Below the pieces are notes generated by a model that was not told the origin of the DNA, did not search any database, and saw only the letters and a list, made by a program, of their open reading frames with translations. DNA of 64,000 nt from NCBI RefSeq assembly GCF_009733865.1, contig NZ_WOFB01000018.1, positions 62,001 through 126,000 of the forward strand, in the 5' to 3' direction. Shown here piece by piece: positions 17,158-25,418 of this stretch. Each line of letters opens with the position of its first letter. Position 1 is the first letter of the stretch. The position numbers and the translations under genes were made by a program. The DNA comes from Oceanobacillus salinisoli (GTDB lineage Bacteria > Bacillota > Bacilli > Bacillales > Amphibacillaceae).

Positions 17158-17357
17158 AAATTATCCACCTTATAAAGACTATACTAAATTTTATTTTACT
17201 ACTCCATGGTTCATCCGTAAATGTGTATTTTACTTTATGTTACATTGGTACTTCTCATTTTGTGTATTTGAATCATTTATATTCGCTTAACAAGTAAATG
17301 GAATTACCTTTTGGATATAATTTTGTTATATCTTAAATAATATAATTGATTATTTAC

Positions 17358-17388
17358 TTGTATTCTGTGTACAATAATGTCATATAAT
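17358..17388 (+). promoter_or_regulatory. Probable promoter of mnaA, overlapping an upstream in-frame ATG
   Basis: TTGTAT at 17358-17363 and TATAAT at 17383-17388 are 19 nt apart, slightly long. Transcription would begin near 17395, after the ATG at 17377. That supports the TTG at 17413 as the real mnaA start. Confidence 0.45.
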
Positions 17389-17412
17389 AGAAAATTTTGG
17401 AGTGAATTGACA

Positions 17413-18528
17413 TTGAATAAACGTATAAAAGTAATGACCATTTTCGGTACACGACCTGAAGCGATTAAGATGGCACCACTTGTACTCGAATTAAACAAAC
17501 GTTCGAATGAATTTGAATCGATAGTTACGGTAACGGCACAGCATCGTGAAATGCTGGATCAAGTTTTAGAGATTTTTGATATAACACCAGATTATGATTT
17601 AAATATCATGAAAAAACAGCAATCTCTAACACAAATTACAACCAGGGCTTTAGAAGGCTTGGATGAAGTGATGAAAAAAACGAAACCCGATATCGTTTTG
17701 GTACATGGGGACACTAGTACAACATTCGCTGCTTCTATAGCAGCATATTACAATCAAATTGCAGTAGGTCATGTGGAAGCTGGGTTGCGTACTTGGAATA
17801 AATATTCTCCATACCCAGAAGAAATGAATCGTCAATTAACGGGCGTCATAGCAGACCTACATTTTGCACCAACAGAGAAATCCAAACAAAATTTACTTAA
17901 CGAAAATAAAGCGAATGAGTCTATTGTTGTAACAGGTAATACAGCAATTGATGCATTGAAGACGACAGTGGATGAAAACTATTCAAGTCCTATTTTGGAT
18001 AGTCTAGGTGATGACAGACTTGTCCTGATGACTGCCCATCGCAGAGAGAACTTGGGGAACAATATGGAGCAAATGTTCCGTGCGATTAAACGTTTAGTGG
18101 AAGCACATGATGATGTGCAAGTGATTTATCCAGTTCATTTAAATCCAGTTGTACAAAATACAGCAAATGAAATTCTTGGAAATGATGATCGTATTAAGTT
18201 AATTGAGCCGCTTGGCGTAGTGGATTTCCATAATTTTGCATCACGTGCCCATTTGATCTTAACCGATTCAGGTGGTGTTCAAGAGGAGGCGCCATCCCTT
18301 GGAGTTCCTGTACTTGTATTGCGTGATACGACAGAGCGCCCAGAGGGAATCGATGCTGGAACATTAAAACTAGCGGGAACAGATGAAGATACTATATTTA
18401 ATCTTGCTAATGAATTATTGAGTGACCAGAAAGCACATGAAAAGATGGCAAAAGCATCAAATCCTTATGGTGATGGAGAAGCGTCGCGCAGGATTGCAGA
18501 TGCCATTGTCTATTATTTTGATAAATAA
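17413..18528 (+). CDS. mnaA: UDP-N-acetylglucosamine 2-epimerase (non-hydrolysing)
   Basis: A ~371-residue cytosolic enzyme interconverting UDP-GlcNAc and UDP-ManNAc. Family motifs are IFGTRPEAIKMAPL at the start, HGDTSTTFAAS, VGHVEAGLRTWNKYSPYPEE, TAHRRENLG, and TDSGGVQEEAPSLGVPVL with RDTTERPEG. I choose TTG 17413, with GGAGTGA 7 nt upstream; the in-frame ATG at 17377 would lie upstream of the predicted transcript start. Its product feeds ManNAc/ManNAcA-containing wall polymer (WecC at 0.9 kb, pyruvyltransferase at 7.6 kb) and the teichoic linkage unit. The last ~426 bp recur at 23.4 kb as a fragment, with nearly the same protein sequence except at the C-terminal end. Confidence 0.93.
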   Translation: MNKRIKVMTIFGTRPEAIKMAPLVLELNKRSNEFESIVTVTAQHREMLDQVLEIFDITPDYDLNIMKKQQSLTQITTRALEGLDEVMKKTKPDIVLVHGDTSTTFAASIAAYYNQIAVGHVEAGLRTWNKYSPYPEEMNRQLTGVIADLHFAPTEKSKQNLLNENKANESIVVTGNTAIDALKTTVDENYSSPILDSLGDDRLVLMTAHRRENLGNNMEQMFRAIKRLVEAHDDVQVIYPVHLNPVVQNTANEILGNDDRIKLIEPLGVVDFHNFASRAHLILTDSGGVQEEAPSLGVPVLVLRDTTERPEGIDAGTLKLAGTDEDTIFNLANELLSDQKAHEKMAKASNPYGDGEASRRIADAIVYYFDK

Positions 18529-18540
18529 ACGATGTGGGAT

Positions 18541-18577
18541 AAGTGCAAGTTCCTATTTGGGACTTGTGCTTTTTTTA
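18541..18577 (+). terminator. Intrinsic terminator after mnaA
   Basis: An 11-bp stem, AAGTGCAAGTT with GACTTGTGCTT, includes three G-U pairs and is followed by a run of seven or more T. Confidence 0.75.
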
Positions 18578-18926
18578 TGTTTGGTTGTTCTATTTGTTAT
18601 AGGGTGTAGGAGGCATATTGAGAACCACGGGAAGGGTGCCAAAAGTCGCGGAAAGATGACGGAATTCGTGGTACGTTCCACACGATTGATAGAGGTTCTA
18701 TCAGTATAGACGTTTCGTTAATTCGCACCGCACCGCATCGACTTTTAGACTTTATCAAGCATTAATCAACCTCCTTGCCCCTTGCCTCCACAACAATCAG
18801 TCTCCAGCTCAACTTATTATTTCCCCCAAACTTTAACATTTAGGAAAGTTTCATACGTAAGAATAATCTTTCCAGAATTCTTCATAATAAGCGTATAACA
18901 GTGACTTGGTTTTAGCTAAATAGGAA
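18578..18926. other. Intergenic region between mnaA and the lipoprotein gene
   Basis: About 350 bp with no credible ORF. It holds a small perfect hairpin, TGATAGA/TCTATCA with a 3-nt loop, at 18687-18703 and no T-run. A possible -10 (TATAAC, 18894-18899) lies upstream of the lipoprotein gene, but no -35 is clear. Confidence 0.5.
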
Positions 18927-18944
18927 ATGGAGGGAATGATACTC

Positions 18945-19790
18945 GTGTTGAAACTTTGGAGAAGTGGTTTTTTTATACTTATTATATTTTTAACTGCGTG
19001 CACTACTAATCAGACGGAACCAGTAAGTCCTCTTGAAAAAACAAACCCATTTGAAAAACTTTCTAATAGGGAGCAGGAATATCAATCTGAGGCTCCTTTG
19101 GAAGAAGAGTCGGATTTACATTCAAAATCGGATGTATCTGATGTTGAACTGAGAGCTCTCCAAAAAACAGTTCCAGAGGAAGCTGGGCCTGAAATGGATA
19201 CGACGCAAGATAATCAGCAAGAGGAACCACCAATTAATGACCAACCATCAGTAGAAGAACGGTCAGACCAAACAGAGACACCAACTGAAGAAAAGTTTCA
19301 GGGGGAAGGAGTAATAGAGGAACAAGAGGAAACAGAAGCAGCCATTAATCCGGTAAAAGAACTTCCTTTTCAGGATTTTAAGAAAAGATGGAATGCTGTG
19401 GCAGATCAACAATTGTCGAATTTATATATTGAAAATTTGCAAAAGAATGAAAGTGAAGGCGGCGATGTTTATTCAACTAAACTTAGTGAGCAACTGGAGT
19501 TAAACATTTATGTGGAAGAGGAATATATTCAGACTTTAGAATTAATTAGAAAAGACAGCAATAATAAAGCTGATGTTGCTACCATGTTAACAGGTTGGAT
19601 GCAAATCGTCATGATCCTTCATCCGGAAGTAGTGGTTCATGATGTGGATTCATTATTTCACGATTTAGGTGTTGGTCCAAACGGAGATTTAAGTAATGTG
19701 GTAAGAAAGGAATTCTCCTATGGCCGTCTAAATTATGAAGTTATTCCAGAATCAAATAGTTTTCTATTCCGGGCAACATATAGGGAATAG
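18945..19790 (+). CDS. Predicted lipoprotein with acidic linker, function unknown
   Basis: A ~281-residue protein. I choose GTG 18945, 10 nt after GGAGGG, which gives a compact signal peptide with lipobox LTAC; ATG 18927 and 18936 are alternatives. After the lipidated cysteine comes a ~110-residue low-complexity stretch rich in E, Q, P, S and T, likely a wall-spanning spacer. A folded C-terminal domain of ~140 residues begins near ELPFQDFKKRWNAVADQ; I do not recognise it. It is first in an island with two SLH-domain surface proteins, the second of which carries a similar acidic linker behind a lipobox. A role at the outer membrane face or wall is inferred only from topology and neighbours. 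Confidence 0.75.
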   Translation: MLKLWRSGFFILIIFLTACTTNQTEPVSPLEKTNPFEKLSNREQEYQSEAPLEEESDLHSKSDVSDVELRALQKTVPEEAGPEMDTTQDNQQEEPPINDQPSVEERSDQTETPTEEKFQGEGVIEEQEETEAAINPVKELPFQDFKKRWNAVADQQLSNLYIENLQKNESEGGDVYSTKLSEQLELNIYVEEEYIQTLELIRKDSNNKADVATMLTGWMQIVMILHPEVVVHDVDSLFHDLGVGPNGDLSNVVRKEFSYGRLNYEVIPESNSFLFRATYRE

Positions 19791-19862
19791 TTATATGGCA
19801 CTGTTCTTTAGACTTCTCCATACATCCAGATAGAATTTTAACAGAGAAAGGGAGGTCGCAAT

Positions 19863-21497
19863 ATGAAGAAGCTTAAGTTCACAATGATGCTTAGTATAGC
19901 CTTTACCCTTGTATTACTGCAACAAAGTACTCCGGCAAGTTCGCAGACTCAGCTATTTAATATGTCTTATATATTTTTTGGCTCTCCAAATAGTTATGTC
20001 AATCAAGTAGATAAAACAAAGGGAAGCTTACATGTTGTATCCCCAAATTACTTTGATATTAATAAAGATGGAGAATTAGAAGTAACATGGAAACTACAAA
20101 CCTCCTTTATTAATGAAATGCATCGGAGGGGGATAAAAGTGGTTCCGTTTGTGGCAAACCATTGGGATGCGACTGCGGGTATAAACGGTTTAAATAAGCG
20201 TGATCAATTAGCAAGAAGAATTGCAGATGAGGTCGAGAAGTACAACTTGGACGGGGTAAATGTAGATATTGAAGGTGTAAATCATATGTATAGGGATGAG
20301 CACACTGATTTTGTTCGGCTACTCCGCAGTTATATACCAAAGCATAAAGAAGTATCAGTTGCGGTTGCTGCCAATCCAAATGGATGGAAAACCGGCTGGC
20401 ATGGATTTTATGATTACAAAGCGCTTTCTAATTATACGGACTACTTAATGATTATGGCATATGATGAATCGTGGGAATCTCCCGATAGTCCGATTGGACC
20501 GGTATCAAGTATTCAGTTTTTTGAACGGTCAATTCAATATGCTATTAATCAAGGGGTACCCAAAAATAAGATTGTTGTGGGACTCCCATTTTATGGACGA
20601 ATGTGGAAATTAGATGGTCCTACGTCATTAGGAAAAAGTATAACTGGTATGGGTGTATCAAGTACAAGGGTGCAGCCACTGGTAGATAAGTTCAATGGAA
20701 AAATTAATTTTGATAAAAACACCCAATCTTCTTATGCTACTTTTACAATTCCAGAGAATCAAGAAGCCTATATTGGAAGTACGACATTAACAGCAGGGGA
20801 TTATATAATATGGTATGACAACGAGCCTGCTATCAAAGCAAAGCTACAATTGCCTAATAAATATGGAATTAAAGGAACAGGGTCGTGGGCATTGTATCAT
20901 GAGACTCCAGATACATGGAACTATTATTCAGCCTGGTTGAATGATATCTACTTTACGGATGTCGCCTTAGACTATTGGGCTAAGAATAGCATCAGTAAAG
21001 TGGCTAGAAAAGGTTGGATAACAGGAACATCAACAACCACTTTTTCTCCTACTAAGCATTTAACACGGGCTGAAGGAGCGGTCATTATTGTGCGAGCCCT
21101 TGGGCAAACTAATGCAGTTCCTATAAATTATCAGTTTAGGGATACGGTTGGGCATTGGGCCCGTAAACATATTGAAGTTGCAAGAGAAAAAGGATACTTG
21201 GGTGGTAAATCACCTACCAGATTCGATCCAAATGCTCCATTGACTCGAGAACAACTGGCGCAAATACTTTACAATATATTTGACTACCCTATTGATCAGG
21301 GATCAATCCGTCGCTTCCCTGATGTGCCCTCAGATAAGTGGTCCTATAATTCCATCATAGCACTTACTCAAAAGGGATTTATTGGCGGATTCACGGATGG
21401 TACGTTTCGCCCAACAAGAACATCAATAAGGGCGGAAATGGCAGCATTAATGTCTCGTATGGAAAAAGAATTTGACCACAAAGCAGGTAATCAATGA
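19863..21497 (+). CDS. Secreted GH18 glycosidase with three SLH domains
   Basis: A 544-residue surface protein. Residues 1-~28 are a signal peptide. Residues ~30-355 are a GH18 TIM barrel of the YaaH/YdhD/SleL type. The catalytic motif DGVNVDIE ends at Glu137, with Asn in the place of the first inner Asp of the DGxDxDxE consensus. YLMIMAYDESW, VGLPFYGRMW and GSWALYHETPDTWNYY are other barrel motifs. SLH domains lie at ~361-413, ~423-473 and ~482-535, each with the LTRAE/LTREQ/IRAEM-type motif that contacts pyruvylated wall polymer. It may cleave peptidoglycan or another GlcNAc polymer while held at the wall. GGGAGGT precedes the ATG. The next gene overlaps its end. Confidence 0.9.
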   Translation: MKKLKFTMMLSIAFTLVLLQQSTPASSQTQLFNMSYIFFGSPNSYVNQVDKTKGSLHVVSPNYFDINKDGELEVTWKLQTSFINEMHRRGIKVVPFVANHWDATAGINGLNKRDQLARRIADEVEKYNLDGVNVDIEGVNHMYRDEHTDFVRLLRSYIPKHKEVSVAVAANPNGWKTGWHGFYDYKALSNYTDYLMIMAYDESWESPDSPIGPVSSIQFFERSIQYAINQGVPKNKIVVGLPFYGRMWKLDGPTSLGKSITGMGVSSTRVQPLVDKFNGKINFDKNTQSSYATFTIPENQEAYIGSTTLTAGDYIIWYDNEPAIKAKLQLPNKYGIKGTGSWALYHETPDTWNYYSAWLNDIYFTDVALDYWAKNSISKVARKGWITGTSTTTFSPTKHLTRAEGAVIIVRALGQTNAVPINYQFRDTVGHWARKHIEVAREKGYLGGKSPTRFDPNAPLTREQLAQILYNIFDYPIDQGSIRRFPDVPSDKWSYNSIIALTQKGFIGGFTDGTFRPTRTSIRAEMAALMSRMEKEFDHKAGNQ

Positions 21498-21501
21498 TAT
21501 T

Positions 21502-23391
21502 ATGGGGAAAGTGTTAGGAATAGAAACAGGGGTGATTACGATTCGAATCATTTTTATAATATTGATCTTATTATTATCGGCATGTAATCAAGAACAATCA
21601 ATGGACGGGCAGGCAAGTGATCCTAGCCCGTTTCAACATATGAGCTCCAATGAACGGATCGAATATAACCAAACCGAAGAAAATCAAGAGACACAGGAAA
21701 CAGAACAAGCAGGTGAGACAGAAAATCAGCAGGAAAAGCAAGAAAACGGGGATATAGATGATACAGAGAAATTAGAAGAAACGAAGGAAATGGAGGGACT
21801 TGAAGGAGCGGAGGAGGAAATCGGGAAAAGTATAGAGGACCCAATTAAAGGAATACGAATAGTGATTCTGGCAGAAAAAAGTGTAAAACCAGAGGCAATC
21901 ATCAAAGAATATGGCGGAATTGTGGAGCAGTCTTATGAAGAGATGAATATGGCTGCAGGTTACGTAGATGAAAGTCAAATTGAAAAAATAATAACGGATA
22001 ATCGAATTATTCATTTAGAATATGACAAGGTTTTAGAGACAAAGTCCTCACAAATAATGGAATGGGGTAATCAAACTGTTCTGGTTCCACAATCCTTATC
22101 CAGTAATTTTACCGGTAAAAATGTAAAGGTTGCAGTTATTGATTCAGGGATTTCCGAACATGAAGATCTCACCATAGAAAATGGAGTATCGATGGTGGAT
22201 TATACGGACAGCTATGCGGATGATAATGGACATGGCACCTATGTTGCAGGGATTATTGGTGCAAAAAATAATAACATCGGGATTGTTGGGGTTGCTACGG
22301 ATAGCAAGCTTTATGCCGTAAAGGTACTCGATTCAAATGGGGAAGGGTACTTGTCCGATGTGATGGCGGGGGTTGATTGGGCAATCCAGAATGAAATGGA
22401 TATAATTAATTTAAGTTTAGGAGGGGGCAAATCCTCTCCTTTACTAGAATCAATGATTAATAAAGCGGTCAATCAAAACATTTTAGTCGTTGCAGCAGCA
22501 GGAAATGACGGGACGGCAACAGGTGGTGAAAACAATGTCAGCTATCCAGCTCGCTACGAATATGTGATTGCGGTAGGTGCCATTAATCAAAATAGGCAAA
22601 GAGCGACCTTTTCTTCAACAGGTGAAGCAGTGGAATTAGCAGCCCCAGGAGAAAATATACTAAGCACAGACAATAATGGTTCCTATAATCGGGTGAAGGG
22701 GACCAGTTTTGCGACTCCATTTGTTTCCGGTGTTGCGGCACTTATGAAAGAAATTGAACCAAATCTTACGGCTGCACAGCTGAGAAATAAATTACAGAAG
22801 GAAAGTACCGACTTAGGAACTGCTGGAAGGGATCCGTGGTATGGATTCGGTTTGGTTCAAGCCCCGTATTATTTCCGGGATATTTATGGACATTGGGCGC
22901 GAGAAAGCATTTTAACTGCTTATGAAAAAAGATGGATGGTCGGTTCCTACCAAAATTTTTATCCGTCAAGGCCCTTAACCAGGGCAGAGGGAGCTGCTAT
23001 TTTTGTACGAGTACTTGAACTAAAATCAGAACGAAAGACGAATTCATTTATCGATGTTCCCCAAAAACATTGGGCCGTTCAAAATATTAATACTGCTGCA
23101 GATAACGGCATTATGGTTGGAACCTCCCGTGATAGATTTTCGCCGGGAGCTTACTTGACTCGAGAGCAGATGGTCGTAGTACTTTATCGAGTGCTTGGAA
23201 AGCCAGAAGTGGATGAGTTAAGAAATCCATTCACGGATGTAACCCTCACAGACTGGTCGTATAAATCCATTGTGACTTTGAAAGAATTGGGGATTGTAGC
23301 AGAAGCTTCAACGTTTGGTCCGAAAAGGCCAATTTCCAGAGGGGAAATGGCGGCATTTCTCAAAAGAATATCCCCTTATTTAGGCGAGTAA
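21502..23391 (+). CDS. Subtilisin-like (S8) protease lipoprotein with three SLH domains
   Basis: A ~629-residue exported protease. The frame opens at TTG 21472 inside the previous gene; ATG 21502 or GTG 21532 are better starts because either gives a hydrophobic segment ending in lipobox LSAC. A ~80-residue E/Q-rich linker follows, then an I9-like propeptide (~115-185). The S8 domain holds the triad Asp214 (VAVIDSGIS), His244 (NGHGTYVAG) and Ser402 (GTSFATPFVSG), numbered from 21502. Three SLH domains close the chain (YGHWARESI, LTREQM, ISRGEM). Having both a lipid anchor and SLH domains is unusual, since either alone would hold it at the surface. It is probably co-transcribed with the GH18-SLH gene. 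Confidence 0.88.
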   Translation: MGKVLGIETGVITIRIIFIILILLLSACNQEQSMDGQASDPSPFQHMSSNERIEYNQTEENQETQETEQAGETENQQEKQENGDIDDTEKLEETKEMEGLEGAEEEIGKSIEDPIKGIRIVILAEKSVKPEAIIKEYGGIVEQSYEEMNMAAGYVDESQIEKIITDNRIIHLEYDKVLETKSSQIMEWGNQTVLVPQSLSSNFTGKNVKVAVIDSGISEHEDLTIENGVSMVDYTDSYADDNGHGTYVAGIIGAKNNNIGIVGVATDSKLYAVKVLDSNGEGYLSDVMAGVDWAIQNEMDIINLSLGGGKSSPLLESMINKAVNQNILVVAAAGNDGTATGGENNVSYPARYEYVIAVGAINQNRQRATFSSTGEAVELAAPGENILSTDNNGSYNRVKGTSFATPFVSGVAALMKEIEPNLTAAQLRNKLQKESTDLGTAGRDPWYGFGLVQAPYYFRDIYGHWARESILTAYEKRWMVGSYQNFYPSRPLTRAEGAAIFVRVLELKSERKTNSFIDVPQKHWAVQNINTAADNGIMVGTSRDRFSPGAYLTREQMVVVLYRVLGKPEVDELRNPFTDVTLTDWSYKSIVTLKELGIVAEASTFGPKRPISRGEMAAFLKRISPYLGE

Positions 23392-23419
23392 ATAAATCTT
23401 TTAAAACCTAAGATTTATT
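23391..23419. repeat. Perfect inverted repeat at the island's right edge
   Basis: AATAAATCTT at 23391-23400 and AAGATTTATT at 23410-23419 form a 10-bp AT-rich stem with a 9-nt loop, starting at the protease stop codon. There is no T-run, so it is a weak terminator at best. It lies 14 bp before the mnaA fragment. Confidence 0.6.
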
Positions 23420-23433
23420 AAAACAATACCCTA

Positions 23434-23856
23434 GCGCATGATGATGTGCAAGTCATTTATCCAGTACATTTAAATCCAGTTGTGCAAAATACAGCAAATG
23501 AAATTCTTGGAAATGATGATCGGATTAAATTAATCGAGCCGCTTGGCGTAGTAGATTTTCATAATTTTGCATCACGTGCCCACTTGATTTTAACCGATTC
23601 AGGTGGTGTTCAAGAGGAGGCACCTTCTCTCGGTGTTCCTGTACTTGTATTGCGTGATACGACAGAACGCCCAGAGGGAATCGATGCTGGAACATTAAAA
23701 CTAGCGGGAACCGATGAAGATACGATTTTTAATCTTGCTAATGAATTATTAAGTGATAAAGAAGCACATGATAAAATGGCAAAAGCATCGAATCCGTATG
23801 GTGACGGAGAAGCGTTACGTAGAATTGCGGATGCGATTGTCAGCTATTTTAAGTAA
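23434..23856 (+). pseudogene. mnaA: Duplicated 3' fragment of mnaA
   Basis: The sequence from 23434 matches mnaA from 18103 to its stop. The frame is the same, and it encodes about the last 140 residues of the epimerase with only a few changes, clustered at the C-terminus (SDKEAHDK for SDQKAHEK, EALRR for EASRR, SYFK for YYFDK). There is no start codon or ribosome site, and an in-frame TAA lies just upstream, so it cannot make a working epimerase. Homology begins abruptly at GCGCATGATGATG. It is followed by its own strong terminator. This may be the original 3' end of the gene, displaced when the SLH island arrived. Confidence 0.9.
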
Positions 23857-23872
23857 TAAATTTATAGAAACT

Positions 23873-23902
23873 GCCCAAGTTATAATGTTGCTTGGGCTTT
23901 TT
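23873..23902 (+). terminator. Intrinsic terminator after the mnaA fragment
   Basis: GCCCAAG at 23873-23879 pairs with CTTGGGC at 23891-23897 around an 11-nt loop, followed by five T residues. Confidence 0.85.
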
Positions 23903-23923
23903 GTCTAGAAAGAGAAACTGTTG

Positions 23924-23951
23924 TTGATTTTTCTGTGTTTTCTAGTATAAT
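23924..23951 (+). promoter_or_regulatory. Sigma-A promoter for two small ORFs
   Basis: TTGATT at 23924-23929 and TATAAT at 23946-23951 are 16 nt apart. A small hairpin, TTCCTA/TAGGAA at 23954-23968, lies at the predicted transcript start. Confidence 0.7.
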
Positions 23952-24002
23952 TTTTCCTATGTTAGGAAAGTAACAAAATATCCATTATGAGGTGACTCAC
24001 CT

Positions 24003-24155
24003 TTGAGTGAATTCGACCAATTACCGAAATCTGTTAAAAAGACAATAAGGTATATTAAGCAGGATGCACCGGAAGAGAAGCTGATAATATTAAAAAAAGT
24101 ATTGGATCAGGCTTTTCAATTACGGACAAGTAGTAAGGATAACAAGTATTATTAA
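24003..24155 (+). CDS. Small 50-residue protein of unknown function
   Basis: TTG start at 24003 with a strong GAGGTGA site 7 nt upstream and a good promoter 50-80 nt upstream. The product is 50 residues, charged and predicted helical (EEKLIILKKVLDQAFQLR), with no signal peptide or membrane segment. I do not recognise a family. It lies directly before a second small helical protein and upstream of the kinase/phosphatase genes that open the exopolysaccharide locus. Confidence 0.6.
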   Translation: MSEFDQLPKSVKKTIRYIKQDAPEEKLIILKKVLDQAFQLRTSSKDNKYY

Positions 24156-24205
24156 AAAATTGGGCCATAGTCATAGAGTAAGTATAGTATGCAGGGAGGA
24201 TTACA

Positions 24206-24346
24206 ATGGGGGAACAAGAACAGTATAAATTATTGTTAAAGAAAGTAATAGACGATACAGAAGAAAACAAAATTCAAACAGCAGAGCAATTAATTCAAAA
24301 ACTAATTATAGAATTATCCAATACGTCTAAACATGCGACAGTATAA
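24206..24346 (+). CDS. Small 46-residue helical protein of unknown function
   Basis: ATG 24206 follows GGGAGGA by 5 nt. The product is 46 residues, soluble and largely helical (EENKIQTAEQLIQKLIIEL), with the same general character as the 50-residue protein 50 bp upstream. A hairpin with a T-run follows at once, so the two form a short transcript of their own. Small helical proteins of this kind sometimes act as regulators, but nothing in the sequence proves that here. Confidence 0.6.
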   Translation: MGEQEQYKLLLKKVIDDTEENKIQTAEQLIQKLIIELSNTSKHATV

Positions 24347-24375
24347 AACCTCTCCTTATAAAGGAGGTTTTTTTG
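24347..24375 (+). terminator. Intrinsic terminator after the small ORF pair
   Basis: AACCTCTCCTT pairs with AAGGAGGTT (one bulged T), followed by seven T residues. Confidence 0.8.
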
Positions 24376-24383
24376 TTTATCGA

Positions 24384-24463
24384 GCGAGCGCCAAATCAAA
24401 TCGCGTGGCACTCATCCAAAACCAAGCGAGCCCCAAATCAAATCGCGCGGCATCCACCCAAAA
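24384..24463. repeat. Two-copy tandem repeat, 42-bp period
   Basis: A ~38-bp unit at 24384-24421 recurs at 24426-24463 with a few substitutions. Each copy holds CCAAATCAAATCGCG then TGGCA or CGGCA. It is more GC-rich than its surroundings and lies between a terminator and the exopolysaccharide promoter. Confidence 0.75.
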
Positions 24464-24569
24464 TCGCCACACCCCAACAAATTTAAACACTCCCCACTCT
24501 TCCTAACCCATTTCCAACAAAATCTACCAATAAATTTTTGTAAATTTTCCCTACTAATCTTTTAAGTTA

Positions 24570-24578
24570 TGATATAAT
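24570..24578 (+). promoter_or_regulatory. Extended -10 promoter of the exopolysaccharide locus
   Basis: TGATATAAT is a consensus extended -10 about 75 nt before the ATG at 24651. A clear -35 hexamer is absent. Confidence 0.5.
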
Positions 24579-24650
24579 CTTTTTTGTAACCTTAAATTAG
24601 GTCATATTTCACATAAAGTATGTAATTAATATATACATGGAGGTACATGC

Positions 24651-25418
24651 ATGGAAGAAACGATATCCCTCAAGGAGATCTTTGAGGTCATCAAGAAGCG
24701 AATAATTATGATTATAGGATTAACGCTGGGGGCTGCTATTATTGCGGCGGTAATTAGTTATTTGGTTTTAACGCCGGAGTATGAGAATAGTTCGCAGTTT
24801 TTGGTGAATCAGAGTAATCCGAATCCGGAGCAGCAGTTGACGCAGACGGAATTGCGGACAAATGTGGAGCTTATTAATACTTATAATATCATTATTAAGA
24901 GTCCGAGAATTCTAGATTTAGTTATAGAAGAAATGAATTTGAATATGACGAGCGGGCAGCTTGCTGAGAAAATTCAGGTATCCAGTGCGGAGAATTCCCA
25001 AGTGGTGACTGTAACAGTAAGGGATGAGAATCCGGCGCTTGCAACGGAATTGGCAAATACGACGGTAGAAGTGTTCCAAGAGGAAATTCCTGAATTGATG
25101 AATGTGGATAATGTTAATATCTTATCTGAAGCTGAGCTTGCTTCCAATCCGGTACCAGTAGCGCCGAATCCACTTTTGAATATTGCAATAGCGATTGTAG
25201 TAGGTCTGATGGCTGGTGTGGGGATTGCTTTCTTACTGGAGTATTTGGATAATACGATTAAATCGGAAAGCGATATTGAGAAACAGCTAGAGGTACCATT
25301 ATTAGGTGTGATTACTTTTGTAACCGATGGGGAGCTTAGACAAACAGAAGCGACACAGGGGAAAGCAAAACGAAGCAGAAGGGGTGGATTAGATGGTGCG
25401 CCGAAAAAAACAATCTAA
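24651..25418 (+). CDS. tkmA: Polysaccharide co-polymerase / tyrosine-kinase modulator (YwqC/EpsA-like)
   Basis: A 255-residue Wzz-type membrane protein. A short cytoplasmic N-terminus precedes a membrane helix at ~18-40, an extracellular helical domain follows, then P-rich SNPVPVAPNPLL and a second helix at ~175-197, and a basic cytoplasmic tail. In Firmicutes this protein activates the separate BY-kinase and sets chain length of exported polysaccharide. GGAGGT lies 6 nt before the ATG. The kinase gene overlaps its end by 26 bp, implying coupled translation and a 1:1 partner. Part of its coding strand is unusually G-rich in third positions compared with downstream genes. Confidence 0.9.
   Translation: MEETISLKEIFEVIKKRIIMIIGLTLGAAIIAAVISYLVLTPEYENSSQFLVNQSNPNPEQQLTQTELRTNVELINTYNIIIKSPRILDLVIEEMNLNMTSGQLAEKIQVSSAENSQVVTVTVRDENPALATELANTTVEVFQEEIPELMNVDNVNILSEAELASNPVPVAPNPLLNIAIAIVVGLMAGVGIAFLLEYLDNTIKSESDIEKQLEVPLLGVITFVTDGELRQTEATQGKAKRSRRGGLDGAPKKTI

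Noticed and set aside
18687-18703. Hairpin TGATAGA/TCTATCA as a terminator
   Set aside because: No T-run follows and a better terminator lies just upstream at 18541-18577.
23434-23856. A separate short epimerase gene starting near 23446
   Set aside because: No start codon with a ribosome site, lacks the N-terminal half with catalytic residues, and the match to mnaA is collinear; it is a fragment.
24384-24463. CRISPR array
   Set aside because: Only two diverged units in tandem with a 4-nt gap; no spacers of regular length and no cas genes.
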